Positions 1 through 7,689 of a DNA stretch of 64,000 nucleotides are shown piece after piece. This DNA is from CAUPWF01 sp963515125 (lineage in GTDB: Bacteria > Bacillota > Clostridia > Lachnospirales > Lachnospiraceae), in contig JBQKKG010000005.1 in the NCBI GenBank assembly GCA_052116865.1, positions 62,001 through 126,000 of the forward strand. Reading direction: 5' to 3'. The notes under the pieces are model-generated. The model did no database searches and was not told the origin of the DNA. It worked only from the letters and a program-made list of their open reading frames with translations. Position numbers and translations under genes: made by a program. The first letter of the stretch is position 1; each line of letters begins with the position of its first letter.

Positions 1-111
1 ATCAGTAAGTGGCATAGACGGCTTTGGACTAACCGTCCAATGAAAATACTATTGACAAATGATATCCTCTTATCATAACCTGCAAAGGGACTATGATCGG
101 AGGAGTTTTTT

Positions 112-180
112 ATGCAAAGAAAAGTAGCTGTAGTAGAAGATTTGGATGGAAACAAGATTGGTGTTATTCATCGCATATAA
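112..180 (+). pseudogene. 5' fragment of an integrative-element gene
   Basis: A good Shine-Dalgarno (GGAGG at 99-103) precedes an ATG opening a 22-codon frame whose peptide begins MQRKVAVVEDLDGNK. This resembles, from memory, the N-terminus of a conserved protein of Clostridia integrative elements. It stops after VIHRI, where the DNA passes into an HNH-nuclease remnant in a different frame, so it looks like the start codon region of one gene joined to the inside of another. A possible -35 (TTGACA, 52-57) lies upstream. Family assignment is an inference. Confidence 0.4.
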
Positions 181-439
181 AGCCATGGAAGGATTCGGAT
201 AATACAGACAGGGTAGATGGGGATAAAGGCTTATCATTAACTCCTACATATGATAGATTATTTGATCAAGGGTATATTTCGTGTACGGATGATAAACAAC
301 TTTTGGTCTCAAGCAAATTAAACAAGAATATATAGAGGCATTAAATCTTGTGAGTGGACAAATTATAGAAAAATTGGTTTTGACAGAGAAACGAAAAAAG
401 TATTTGAACTTCCACCGGTCCAAGAAATTTATAGATTAG
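160..439 (+). pseudogene. HNH endonuclease C-terminal remnant, frameshifted
   Basis: Around position 171 a frame reads SHIKPWKDSDN, followed by GLSLTPTYDRLFDQGYIS, the classic C-terminal HNH signature of restriction-type nucleases (HIKPW...N.ERL.G.NGL.LTP..D.LFD.G.I). The frame stops at 335, but the homology continues in another frame as QEYIEALNLVSGQIIEKLVL up to the TAG at 437-439, so an indel near 310-325 broke it. The N-terminal half is missing and no start codon exists. It is a dead fragment at the edge of the mobile element; I infer that deletion joined it to the preceding gene start. Confidence 0.65.
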
Positions 440-503
440 GTAAAAAGCTTTTGTGTGGAAAGAGGAAGAAGTTGTAAGAGATATAAGTGTATGGAGGGAT
501 ACT

Positions 504-733
504 ATGACAAGAATTACAAAGTCTATCAAAGGAACAGGAAAAATTAGTGCGAGAATATCAGAAGTAGAATGCGTGTATAATGTCGGGATTTCAAAAGGCG
601 AAAATATGTATCATTTTCAATATTTGGTTCGTCAGATAGACAAAATGAGGGATCAGCGAGTTAAGTACTTCATATAGACAAGGAAACCGCCGTGAAGCTT
701 GTGGATATACTTAGAAAAGAGTTTGCTTTATAG
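504..733 (+). pseudogene. small mobile-element protein, frameshifted near its end
   Basis: The ATG at 504 has GGAGGG five bases upstream. The frame reads MTRITKSIKGTGKISARISE... and stops at 675-677 after RVKYFI. In a neighbouring frame the sequence continues without a break as IDKETAVKLVDILRKEFAL to a TAG at 731-733, which looks like the natural C-terminus. I therefore read this as one gene of about 75 residues with a single indel near 672. I do not recognise the family. Its position between an HNH relic and replication genes points to a cargo or accessory gene of the decayed element. Confidence 0.4.
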
Positions 734-757
734 AAATGTTTTTTTAGAGGAACATCT

Positions 758-1117
758 GGTCACGATGACCAAAAGTGACTAAGTACCAAGATTAAGGTTT
801 TAGGGGATACCCTAAAGTGAACAGCCTGGCTGGTCAGCGGTTCTAATGCGTTAAGTTCATGCAACTTTAGGCGTATCCTGTTTCCGTTTTTTCTTTTTAA
901 TCAAGTATACCAAACGGATGGTCAGTCGTTCTGACGGAGTATCCGCAATCCCTTGATTTTACTGCCTTTTTGAAAAACGGATTATCCGTATAGGTCAGCC
1001 TTGCTGATGAGAACATATAATAAATAAAAAGCTATCCTGACCAAACGGACAGGATGTCTGTTTTATAAACGGAACATCCGTAATGTCTTATTTCTAGGGA
1101 ATGACAGATGTTCTGTC
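758..1117. other. non-coding hairpin array upstream of replication genes
   Basis: This gene-free stretch holds at least seven small inverted repeats: GGTCA/TGACC (758-770), TTTAGGG/CCCTAAA (799-816), CGGAT..GTCAG/CTGAC..ATCCG (915-945), ACGGAT/ATCCGT (977-989), GTCAG/CTGAT (994-1008), ATCCTG/CAGGAT (1034-1055), ACGGA/TCCGT (1069-1081) and GACAGA/TCTGTC (1103-1117). The words GGTCAG and ATCCG recur. It could be a structured leader RNA, a single-strand origin or an oriT-like region of the element; nothing visible decides between these. Confidence 0.45.
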
Positions 1118-1146
1118 TCTATTACAAATTTAATATTTCGTTACAC

Positions 1147-1186
1147 AAGAAGTTTGATAGGAATTACTTATCAGGCTTCTTTTTTG
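1147..1186 (+). terminator. Rho-independent terminator or attenuator
   Basis: An imperfect stem with AAGAAG..TGATA on the 5' side and TATCA..CTTCTT on the 3' side is followed directly by a T-run. It lies 140 bp before the RepA-like leader, so it may end transcription through the hairpin array or act as an attenuator for the replication genes. Confidence 0.5.
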
Positions 1187-1326
1187 TTTGTCTAAATTTC
1201 GGGAATACAGATCAGATAGATTTTCTAACCCTTGAAAAGAACAAGAAATAAAAAAATATATAACTTTTTGCAAAGATATTTAGCAATCAGCATTTTTTCG
1301 ACCCAAATACTTTGTGAAAGGAGACA

Positions 1327-1395
1327 ATGACAAGAAAAAATGAATACAGATTAAACTCATGCGAAAGAGAAGGGAGGAAAGATACGAATGCATGA
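1327..1395 (+). CDS. possible short leader peptide coupled to repA-like gene
   Basis: ATG at 1327 follows GAAAGGAG (1317-1323) and opens a 22-residue frame (starts MTRKNEYRLNS). Its TGA at 1393-1395 lies just past the repA-like ATG at 1388, so a ribosome finishing it would be close to that start. The arrangement fits translational coupling. A chance frame cannot be excluded at this length. Confidence 0.3.
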   Translation: MTRKNEYRLNSCEREGRKDTNA

Positions 1396-1882
1396 CTTAC
1401 GATTTTTATCAAAAGAAACGAGATTATCCAATTATTCCACCATCCCCAATGAACTATATGGATCAGGTATCAGCAGTACCGCAATGATCGTATATGCAAA
1501 ACTCTTGAATAGAGCCAATCTATCCATCAGTAACGGACGTGTAGATGAGCTTGGAAGAGTCTATGTATTCTATCGCGTTGAAGATCTGGCAGACGAGATC
1601 GGACGAAGTACATCAACAATAAAAGAGAATATCAATGAACTTGTAGAAGCAGGTCTTATTGAAAAGAGAAGAGCTGACAAAGGACGAGCCAATCTGATTT
1701 TTGTAAAGGTTCCAGAATTCAGTCTGACAGACGGAAAATCAACTGTTTATGGGTCAGATAATAAGCCATTTAACAGTGGAAAAAGTAACTATGTAACAGG
1801 TGGAAAATCAGCCCCTAATAACTATAAGAATAAAACAAATATAATAACGAATTACAATTTTGAAGAAGGAGAAAGTTTATAA
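1388..1882 (+). CDS. RepA-like replication initiator, winged-helix
   Basis: A 164-residue protein resembling the N-terminal domain of replication initiator A, common in Firmicutes plasmids and integrative elements. Near residue 20 it has IPNELYGSGISSTAMIVYA, typical of the RepA_N opening. Residues about 58-95 (VEDLADEIGRSTSTIKENI then LVEAGLIEKRR) form a helix-turn-helix and wing. The C-terminal 40 residues are polar and low in complexity. GGGAGG lies eleven bases before the ATG. It directly precedes a DnaC-like gene, the usual initiator plus helicase-loader pairing. The role in element replication is inferred from family and context. Confidence 0.7.
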   Translation: MHDLRFLSKETRLSNYSTIPNELYGSGISSTAMIVYAKLLNRANLSISNGRVDELGRVYVFYRVEDLADEIGRSTSTIKENINELVEAGLIEKRRADKGRANLIFVKVPEFSLTDGKSTVYGSDNKPFNSGKSNYVTGGKSAPNNYKNKTNIITNYNFEEGESL

Positions 1883-2673
1883 ATGATGGAGAAAAAGAGT
1901 GCAACAATAAAAAAATGTGAGGTCTGTGGAGAGGATTTAGAAATGTTATTTCCAAACGGACCAGTCTTTGGAATGGATTGTCATCCGAGGATGTGTGAAT
2001 GTATTAGAACCAAACAGCTAGAAGAAGAAACCGCAAGAATAAAAAAAGAACAGGCTGAGGTGATTTCTAGAAACAGATCCATTTTTTTTCAGATAAGAAA
2101 ATGTATGACTGGAACTTTAAGCATGATGATAAAGAAAATCCTGCCATGATTCATGCCGAAATGTATGTAAAGAATTATGAGGAAATGAAAGAGAAAAATA
2201 TTGGGTATCTATTCTGGGGAGGTGTTGGAACTGGAAAGACCTTTATGGCAGCATGTATTGCCAATGCACTTCTTGATAAGTGTTGTACGGTAAAGATGAC
2301 AAATTTCGCAACAATCATCAATGACTTATTTTCTTGTGAGGATAAGAGTGCCTATATTGATGCACTGGTAAAATATGATTTACTTATTATTGATGATCTG
2401 GGAGCAGAACGTAACACAGAATCTGCAGTAGAAAATGTGTTTAATGTGATTAATCGAAGATATCGTACAGGAAAGCCATTAATTATTACGACCAATCTTC
2501 ATTTGAAGATGATTACAGGAGAACAGGCAGTTGATAAAAGAAGAATTTATGATCGCATACTGGAACTATGTACACCTGTATGTGTGGATGGTGCTAGTAA
2601 GAAAGCAAAAACATCAAAAGACAAAATGGATCAGTTAAAGGAAATGTCAAAGAAGTACAAGGAAGACTTGCCA
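1883..2673 (+). pseudogene. DnaC-like helicase-loader ATPase, frameshifted at a T-tract
   Basis: The first frame (from 1883) has a zinc-finger-like start, CEVCGEDLE and MCEC, then a charged helix, and runs out of frame at 2149. The rest continues one frame away: MYDWNFKHDDKENP, Walker A GGVGTGKT (about 2220-2243), Walker B LLIIDDLGAE and sensor residues ITTNL, as in DnaC/IstB-type loaders. The switch lies in a run of eight T (2082-2089); one extra T would restore a single frame reading IFFSDKKMYDW. It may be a real mutation, slippage or a sequencing error. The downstream frame has lost its stop and continues into the excisionase. Confidence 0.7.
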
Positions 2674-2877
2674 ATGAGTAATTATGAAATACCATATTGG
2701 AAAAAATATACCTTATCCATTGAGGAAGCAGCATCTTATTTTCGAATTGGAGAAGGAAAGCTTCGAAAGATGGTCAGTGAAAATCCATACGCAGAATATC
2801 TGTTGTGGAATGGAAATCGTGTACAGATCAAGCGTGAAAAATTTGAAGCCTTTGTTGATACATTAAGTGCTGTATGA
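2674..2877 (+). CDS. xis: excisionase (Xis), in frame with preceding ATPase
   Basis: Residues after the ATG at 2674 read MSNYEIPYWKKYTLSIEEAA, then YFRIGEGKLRKMV and a C-terminal RVQIKREKFEAFVD, matching the 67-residue Tn916/Tn1549-type excisionases with a winged-helix fold. The ATG has its own AAGGAAG eight bases upstream, so it can be made separately. The upstream ATPase frame has no stop, so a 258-residue ATPase-Xis fusion starting at 2101 is also open. Xis would bind the element ends and steer the integrase at 3047 toward excision. Function is inferred from family and position. Confidence 0.75.
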   Translation: MSNYEIPYWKKYTLSIEEAASYFRIGEGKLRKMVSENPYAEYLLWNGNRVQIKREKFEAFVDTLSAV

Positions 2878-2983
2878 TGATAATTAAAATTAAGATTTGA
2901 ATGGGAAATCGATCCATGGCATGATATAATGAGCGCAAGCGAGTCAGACGAAAAATTTTTTCATTTGACGAGTGGCGAATTGG

Positions 2984-3004
2984 CTTGCAGACTTTGTCTG
3001 CAAG
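2984..3004. repeat. perfect hairpin upstream of integrase
   Basis: Nine-base arms CTTGCAGAC and GTCTGCAAG enclose TTT. It lies 42 bases before the integrase start, without a T-run, so it is more likely a leader or protein-binding structure than a terminator. Confidence 0.45.
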
Positions 3005-3046
3005 ATACTGAATTAAGTTATGTCATGGGTCTTATGAGGAAAATAT

Positions 3047-4243
3047 ATGAATAATAAGAAACGTGATAACAAAGGGCGCCTCTTATTCATGGGAGAGACC
3101 CAGGAAAAGTCTGGTCGCTACAGGTACAATTATGTGGATGCACTAGGCAAAAGAAAAGAAGTGTACAGTTGGAGACTTACAGAAGCTGATCCCATTCCAA
3201 CAGGGAAACGTAGGGATAAACCATTACGAGACAGGGAAAAGGATATCCAAAAGAAGCAGTTTCATGGAGTAGCTACCACGAATATGACAGTCAATGAACT
3301 GGTTGAACGATATCTCATGCTGAAAAGAGCAGTAAAGCATAGTACAGAGGCGAATTACAAATTTGTGCAGAATATTTTGGCAAGTGAGCCCTTTGGAAAT
3401 AAGCATATCGATGCAGTTCGTTTATCCGATGCCAAGCTCTTCTTGATCAAGCTACAAAGAGAAGATGGAAAAGGTCATAGTTCCATACATACCATAAGAG
3501 GTGTTCTAAGACCTGCTTTTCAGATGGCAGTAGATGATGATTTGTTGATGAAAAATCCTTTTGCCTTTCAGCTTGGAACAGTCATTGTCAATGATAGTGA
3601 AAAAAGAGAGGCTGTGACTACGGAGCAGAAGAACAAGTTCTTAGACTTTGTCAGGAGCGATAAGCATTATAATAAATATTATGATGCATTTGCATTTTTA
3701 TTTGCCACTGGTCTTAGGATTTCTGAATTCTGTGGACTGACTGTAAAAGATCTGGATTTTGAACATGGTAAGATCAACATCTATAAGCAGCTACAACGGA
3801 CGAGAGATATGGAATATGTGATTGAGACGACCAAAACATCAAGTGGTACTAGAGAACTTCCTATGACTCCAGAAGTAAGGGGAATCTGTGAGAGGATAGT
3901 TAGGGATCGCAAGAAGCCAAAGGTGGAACCCATGATTAAGGGACATTCTAGATTTCTGTATTTTGACAAGAATGGAAAAGCAATGGTGGCACTACACTGG
4001 GAAAAGTACATGAAGCATGCGCTTGATAAGTATAACCGAGAACATCAGGTATTACTTCCTACTATTACACCACATATTTGCAGGCATACCTATTGTACTG
4101 AGATGGCAAAGTCAGGGATGAATCCAAAGACGCTTCAATACTTAATGGGGCATTCTGAAATCAGTGTGACCTTGAATGTGTATACCCATTTAGGATTTGA
4201 AGATGCCAAGGAAGAAGTTGAACGATTATTTGCAGTAAACTAG
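3047..4243 (+). CDS. int: tyrosine recombinase / integrase (Tn916 type)
   Basis: A 398-residue tyrosine recombinase. The N-terminus (RLLFMGETQEKSGRYRYNY) matches the Tn916 Int arm-binding domain. Residues about 85-165 form the SAM-like core-binding domain. Catalytic residues are visible: Arg in ATGLRISEF, Lys in the TKTSSGTRELP strand, HxxR in HICRHTY, His in LMGHSEI and Tyr in LNVYTHLG. Full length with no lesions, so it may still be active although its neighbours are damaged. It catalyses integration and excision of the element. I found no convincing repeat pair marking attL and attR. Confidence 0.93.
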   Translation: MNNKKRDNKGRLLFMGETQEKSGRYRYNYVDALGKRKEVYSWRLTEADPIPTGKRRDKPLRDREKDIQKKQFHGVATTNMTVNELVERYLMLKRAVKHSTEANYKFVQNILASEPFGNKHIDAVRLSDAKLFLIKLQREDGKGHSSIHTIRGVLRPAFQMAVDDDLLMKNPFAFQLGTVIVNDSEKREAVTTEQKNKFLDFVRSDKHYNKYYDAFAFLFATGLRISEFCGLTVKDLDFEHGKINIYKQLQRTRDMEYVIETTKTSSGTRELPMTPEVRGICERIVRDRKKPKVEPMIKGHSRFLYFDKNGKAMVALHWEKYMKHALDKYNREHQVLLPTITPHICRHTYCTEMAKSGMNPKTLQYLMGHSEISVTLNVYTHLGFEDAKEEVERLFAVN

Positions 4244-4464
4244 TAAAATGCGGATAGGTTTTCCGTCAATCTTGGGATTTTGGACACCCTCTAAAGCCTT
4301 GTAAAATCCCCGTTTCGTCCCAAAAATGACCAAGAATTGTTGGGATGTTGTTGGGATTTATGAGAAATTACAAGAAAATGAGCACTTGAACTTGATAGAG
4401 CAAAAACCTTGAAACGCCCAGTATTAGCGGGATTTCGAGAATATATAAGGAGACTTAAAAGAGT

Positions 4465-4929
4465 ATGATAAAAGTATTATTCGTCTGCCACGGCAACATC
4501 TGCCGTTCACCCATGGCAGAATTTTTATGGAAAGATATGGTGAAAAAACGTGGATTAGCAGATGCATTTGAAATTGCATCCGCCGCCACAAGTCGTGAGG
4601 AGATCGGGAATCCCGTCCACCCAGGGACAAGGAAAAAATTAAGTCAATATGGAATATCAACAACAGGGAAGTATGCCATCCAATTAAAAAAAGAGGATTA
4701 TGAGCACTACGATTATATCCTCGGCATGGAACAAAGAAATATTCAGAATATCCTACGCATTGTAGGAGAAGACAAAGACTGTAAGGTGAAGCGATTGTTG
4801 GATTTTACAAAGCATCCTCGTGACATTGCAGACCCATGGTATACGGGTAATTTTGAACAAACATATAGGGATATTATGGAGGGATTAAAAGGATTTAGTG
4901 ACTATTTGAATCACAAGAATCTACGATAG
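4465..4929 (+). CDS. low-molecular-weight protein tyrosine phosphatase
   Basis: A 154-residue protein starting MIKVLFVCHGNICRSPMAE. The CX5R(S) loop CHGNICRS gives the nucleophilic Cys and phosphate-binding Arg, and DPWYTGNF near residue 123 holds the general-acid Asp, so both halves of the LMW-PTP active site are present. Such enzymes dephosphorylate phosphotyrosine in proteins or act as arsenate-reductase-like relatives; the substrate cannot be told. It ends 15 bases before the sensor kinase and probably shares its transcript, possibly linking phosphotyrosine status to the potassium system, which is inference. Confidence 0.9.
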   Translation: MIKVLFVCHGNICRSPMAEFLWKDMVKKRGLADAFEIASAATSREEIGNPVHPGTRKKLSQYGISTTGKYAIQLKKEDYEHYDYILGMEQRNIQNILRIVGEDKDCKVKRLLDFTKHPRDIADPWYTGNFEQTYRDIMEGLKGFSDYLNHKNLR

Positions 4930-4944
4930 GGGTGAGAAGAAATT

Positions 4945-6480
4945 GTGGAGATAAAAAATAATCAGAACCGCTGGCTTTTGTTCCAACCTTATATTGTCGT
5001 GCTATTACTATTAGGCATGGCGTCAGCCTTTGGGTACCTATTTCGAGTGCTTGGATTCCCAGAGACGAATATGGTAGTTATATATTTACTTGCAGTATTG
5101 CTAACATCCCGTTTTACCAATGGATATCTGTTTGGCGTATTGGCCTCCATAGGAGCCACCTTAGCCTTCAACTATTTTTTTACAAAACCATATTTTACAT
5201 TGTCAGTCGATGATCCGAGTTATATAGTAACATTTGTGATTATGACCATTACAGCTATTGTAACGAGTGCACTGACATCTAAAGTAAAATTAAATGCAGA
5301 AGAAGCGCAGGAAAAGGAACGAGAGACGAGAGCGCTCTATCTCTTGACCAATCATTTGACAAATGCAACAGATATTCACGAAATTGCAAATATTGCAGTG
5401 GAGATTATCAGCGAGACCTTAGCGTGTGAGGCTGCCTGTTTATGTACAGATGAAAGAGGAAAGTTAGAGACTACATTTGTGCAACAGACAACTAAGGACA
5501 AGCAAATACATCGTGCAACGTCGAATGCAGAAGCATTAAAGATTCAAATGTTCAATCTTACAGACGATTATGCAAAGGGAGCCGAGTTCTGGGAGTGGCC
5601 AATACATGGTCAGGAAACACTTCTTGGAGTTGTACGAATTCCAAGAGAAAATGCGATGAAAATGAACGAAGCGCAGAGAAGAATTTTAAAGACAATGATA
5701 GAGAGTATTGCACTTGCAATGGATCGTTTTTTACAAATAAAGCAACGAATAAAATCTAATGAGGAGGCCGTGCAAGAACGATATCGTGGGAATCTCTTGC
5801 GTGCCATATCCCATGACTTACGGACCCCCCTTTCTGGAATTATGGGAACATCCGAAATGCTCATGGACATGACGGAGAAAGCGGATGGCAGATATGCATT
5901 GGCAAAGGGAATCTATAAAGATGCAGATTGGTTACGAGCATTGGTTGAAAATATATTAAATCTAACAAAGCTACAAGAAGGAAAGCTAGTATTGAACCGT
6001 GAAATAGAGGTGGTTGAAGAGGTGGTTGGAGGAGCAATCAGCCATATGTCAAGGAGACTTTCTGATTGTGAAATCATTGTTCAAATGCCAGAAAAGTTAC
6101 TGATGATTCCCATGGATGCAAAATTAATACAGCAAGTATTGATTAATTTGTTGGATAATGCTATCAAGCATGCGGAACCAGGAAGTGATATTTATATTGT
6201 AGTGCAGGAAGAAGAAAAAGAGGGATATGTAACAATTTCAGTGATTGATCATGGAGAAGGTATTCCGGAAACTGATTTACCAAATATCTTTCAAATGTTC
6301 TATACATCCAAGACGAGACGCCCCGATACAAGACACGGGATCGGACTTGGACTTGCAATCTGTCAGGCAATTGTAGAAGCACATGGGGGCACCATAAAAG
6401 CAGAGAATCTAGACTCAGGCAGGGGATCTATTTTTAGTTTTCAACTACCCAACAAGGAGTGTAAGAATGAGCCAATATAA
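4945..6480 (+). CDS. KdpD-like sensor histidine kinase lacking the N-terminal domain
   Basis: A 511-residue kinase with a GTG start after AGGGGTGAG. Residues about 12-115 hold the KdpD-type four-helix DUF4118 membrane module. A GAF-like region spans about 130-265. The HisKA phosphorylation site is His in LLRAISHDLRTPLSG (about 292). The ATPase has the N box NLLDNAIKH, G1 DHGEGIPETD and G2 GIGLGLAICQ. Full KdpD proteins are near 900 residues and begin with a KdpD/universal-stress domain, which is absent. It overlaps the response regulator by 14 bases. It likely senses potassium or turgor at the membrane. Confidence 0.88.
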   Translation: MEIKNNQNRWLLFQPYIVVLLLLGMASAFGYLFRVLGFPETNMVVIYLLAVLLTSRFTNGYLFGVLASIGATLAFNYFFTKPYFTLSVDDPSYIVTFVIMTITAIVTSALTSKVKLNAEEAQEKERETRALYLLTNHLTNATDIHEIANIAVEIISETLACEAACLCTDERGKLETTFVQQTTKDKQIHRATSNAEALKIQMFNLTDDYAKGAEFWEWPIHGQETLLGVVRIPRENAMKMNEAQRRILKTMIESIALAMDRFLQIKQRIKSNEEAVQERYRGNLLRAISHDLRTPLSGIMGTSEMLMDMTEKADGRYALAKGIYKDADWLRALVENILNLTKLQEGKLVLNREIEVVEEVVGGAISHMSRRLSDCEIIVQMPEKLLMIPMDAKLIQQVLINLLDNAIKHAEPGSDIYIVVQEEEKEGYVTISVIDHGEGIPETDLPNIFQMFYTSKTRRPDTRHGIGLGLAICQAIVEAHGGTIKAENLDSGRGSIFSFQLPNKECKNEPI

Positions 6481-7165
6481 AGAAGATATACTAATTATTG
6501 AAGACGATCCACAGATTCGCAGTTTTATAAAATATACATTAGAAAAAGAGGGGTATCGTTGTTTTGCAACGGGAAATGCCACCAATGGCATGCAAGTATT
6601 AATTACAGAGAAGATAGATTTATTGCTATTAGACTTAGGATTGCCAGACGTGGATGGTATGGAGGTTATCCGAAAAGTTAGAGAATGGTCTGAACTTCCG
6701 ATTATTGTAGTGTCTGCCAGAGACCAAGACAAAGAAAAGGTTGGTGCACTAGATATAGGAGCAGACGATTATTTGACAAAACCATTTTCTGCCAATGAGT
6801 TATTGGCAAGAATTAGAGTTGCAATTCGTCACCTGTACAAACAAGGAATTAAGAGTGTACAGACAGAATTTAGTGTGGGGGAATTACGAATCGATTATAG
6901 TATACATTTAGTTTATTTATCAGGCGTAGAAGTTCATATAACCCCGATGGAGTATAACCTGTTGAGATTATTAGCAAATAATGCTGGGAAGGTGATTACA
7001 ACCGGGGCTATTTTAAAAGAGATATGGGGAGCAAACTATGGAACAGATACCCAGGCACTTCGGGCACTGATGGCTGGATTACGGAGAAAAATAGAACAAG
7101 TGCCGGCCAAGCCTCGCTATATCATAACTGAGATAGGGGTGGGGTATCGGTTAGTGGATGAATAG
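6467..7165 (+). CDS. KdpE-like OmpR-family response regulator
   Basis: A 232-residue two-domain regulator. The receiver (1-120) has acidic DDP near 13-15, phospho-acceptor Asp in LLLLDLGLPDVDG (about 56) and Lys in YLTKPFS. The C-terminal winged helix (about 135-230) contains LTPMEY-like ITPMEYNLLRLLANN and TQALRALMAGLRRKIE. This is close to KdpE. It overlaps the upstream kinase, its cognate partner. No kdpFABC genes follow; a Trk locus does. Direct repeats at 7211-7259 ahead of that locus are likely binding sites, so it probably drives K+ uptake by Trk. Confidence 0.9.
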   Translation: MSQYKEDILIIEDDPQIRSFIKYTLEKEGYRCFATGNATNGMQVLITEKIDLLLLDLGLPDVDGMEVIRKVREWSELPIIVVSARDQDKEKVGALDIGADDYLTKPFSANELLARIRVAIRHLYKQGIKSVQTEFSVGELRIDYSIHLVYLSGVEVHITPMEYNLLRLLANNAGKVITTGAILKEIWGANYGTDTQALRALMAGLRRKIEQVPAKPRYIITEIGVGYRLVDE

Positions 7166-7178
7166 AATAATGGAGAAA

Positions 7179-7205
7179 GGGCTTGCGATTGCAAGCTCTT
7201 TTTTT
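7179..7205 (+). terminator. Rho-independent terminator after response regulator
   Basis: GGGCTTGC, loop GATT, GCAAGCTC, then seven T. It separates the two-component operon from the Trk genes, which then need their own promoter. Confidence 0.85.
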
Positions 7206-7210
7206 GTCCA

Positions 7211-7274
7211 CTCACACAATTCTCACACGAAGCCAATGTTTCTCACACCAAGGTCACAGGAAGCTTTATACAAT
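7211..7274 (+). promoter_or_regulatory. direct-repeat operator and -10 for the Trk operon
   Basis: CTCACAC occurs at 7211-7217, 7222-7228 and 7242-7248, and a degenerate GTCACAG at 7253-7259. Members of each pair are exactly 11 bp apart, the spacing used by OmpR/PhoB-family dimers. A -10-like TACAAT (7269-7274) follows with no good -35, as expected for an activated promoter. KdpE-like binding is inferred. Confidence 0.5.
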
Positions 7275-7302
7275 ATTCATATAAAGAAAGGGAAAGAAGG
7301 TT

Positions 7303-7659
7303 ATGTTGATGAGGTGGAAGGAAGAAAGAGAAGAATTAAAATTTGTTTGCCAAAGGGTTCGGGAATTGGTAGAACTTCGAGAATATGATGCATGTAATCA
7401 ATTACTTGGCACTGTGATGGGGCAATTTCCACATGCACCGGAACCACATAATTTGTATGGAATGTTATTAGAGCAGGAAGGAAACCACGTAGCAGCAATG
7501 AAACATTTCAGAGCATCTTGGGATTTAGACCCTACGTATTTACCAGCAAGATACAATTTAGAGCAATATAGTAACTTCTTTGAAAGAAAAAGGGGAGCAT
7601 ATGACGAATCGGATTGTCCTGCATTTGCAGAGCCGGTAAGGAAAAGGGAATTACATTAG
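7303..7659 (+). CDS. small TPR-like protein of the Trk locus
   Basis: A 118-residue soluble protein with helical repeats: residues about 22-50 (YDACNQLLGTVMGQFPHAPEPHN) and 51-85 (LYGMLLEQEGNHVAAMKHF, then LDPTYLPARYNLE) have TPR spacing and end in the DPTYLPARYNL motif. No signal peptide or membrane segment. The start ATG follows GGGAAAGAAGG. It is first in an operon with two TrkA-type genes and trkH, so it may be an adaptor between regulator and transporter. Its function is unknown; the C-terminal 30 residues are charged and unordered-looking. Confidence 0.7.
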   Translation: MLMRWKEEREELKFVCQRVRELVELREYDACNQLLGTVMGQFPHAPEPHNLYGMLLEQEGNHVAAMKHFRASWDLDPTYLPARYNLEQYSNFFERKRGAYDESDCPAFAEPVRKRELH

Positions 7660-7689
7660 AAGTTGAAAAGGAAAAAAGGAAATAGAACC

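Noticed and set aside
4244..4464. attachment site after the integrase (TTGGGATTT-type repeats near 4290 and 4345; AACCTTGAAACGCCC near 4405)
   Set aside because: The repeats are close together and no matching copy is seen at the left side of the window, so no att pair can be defined.
5610..5870. Minus-strand frame inside the sensor kinase
   Set aside because: Lies within a well-supported gene and has no start signal; typical of shadows over kinase coding DNA.
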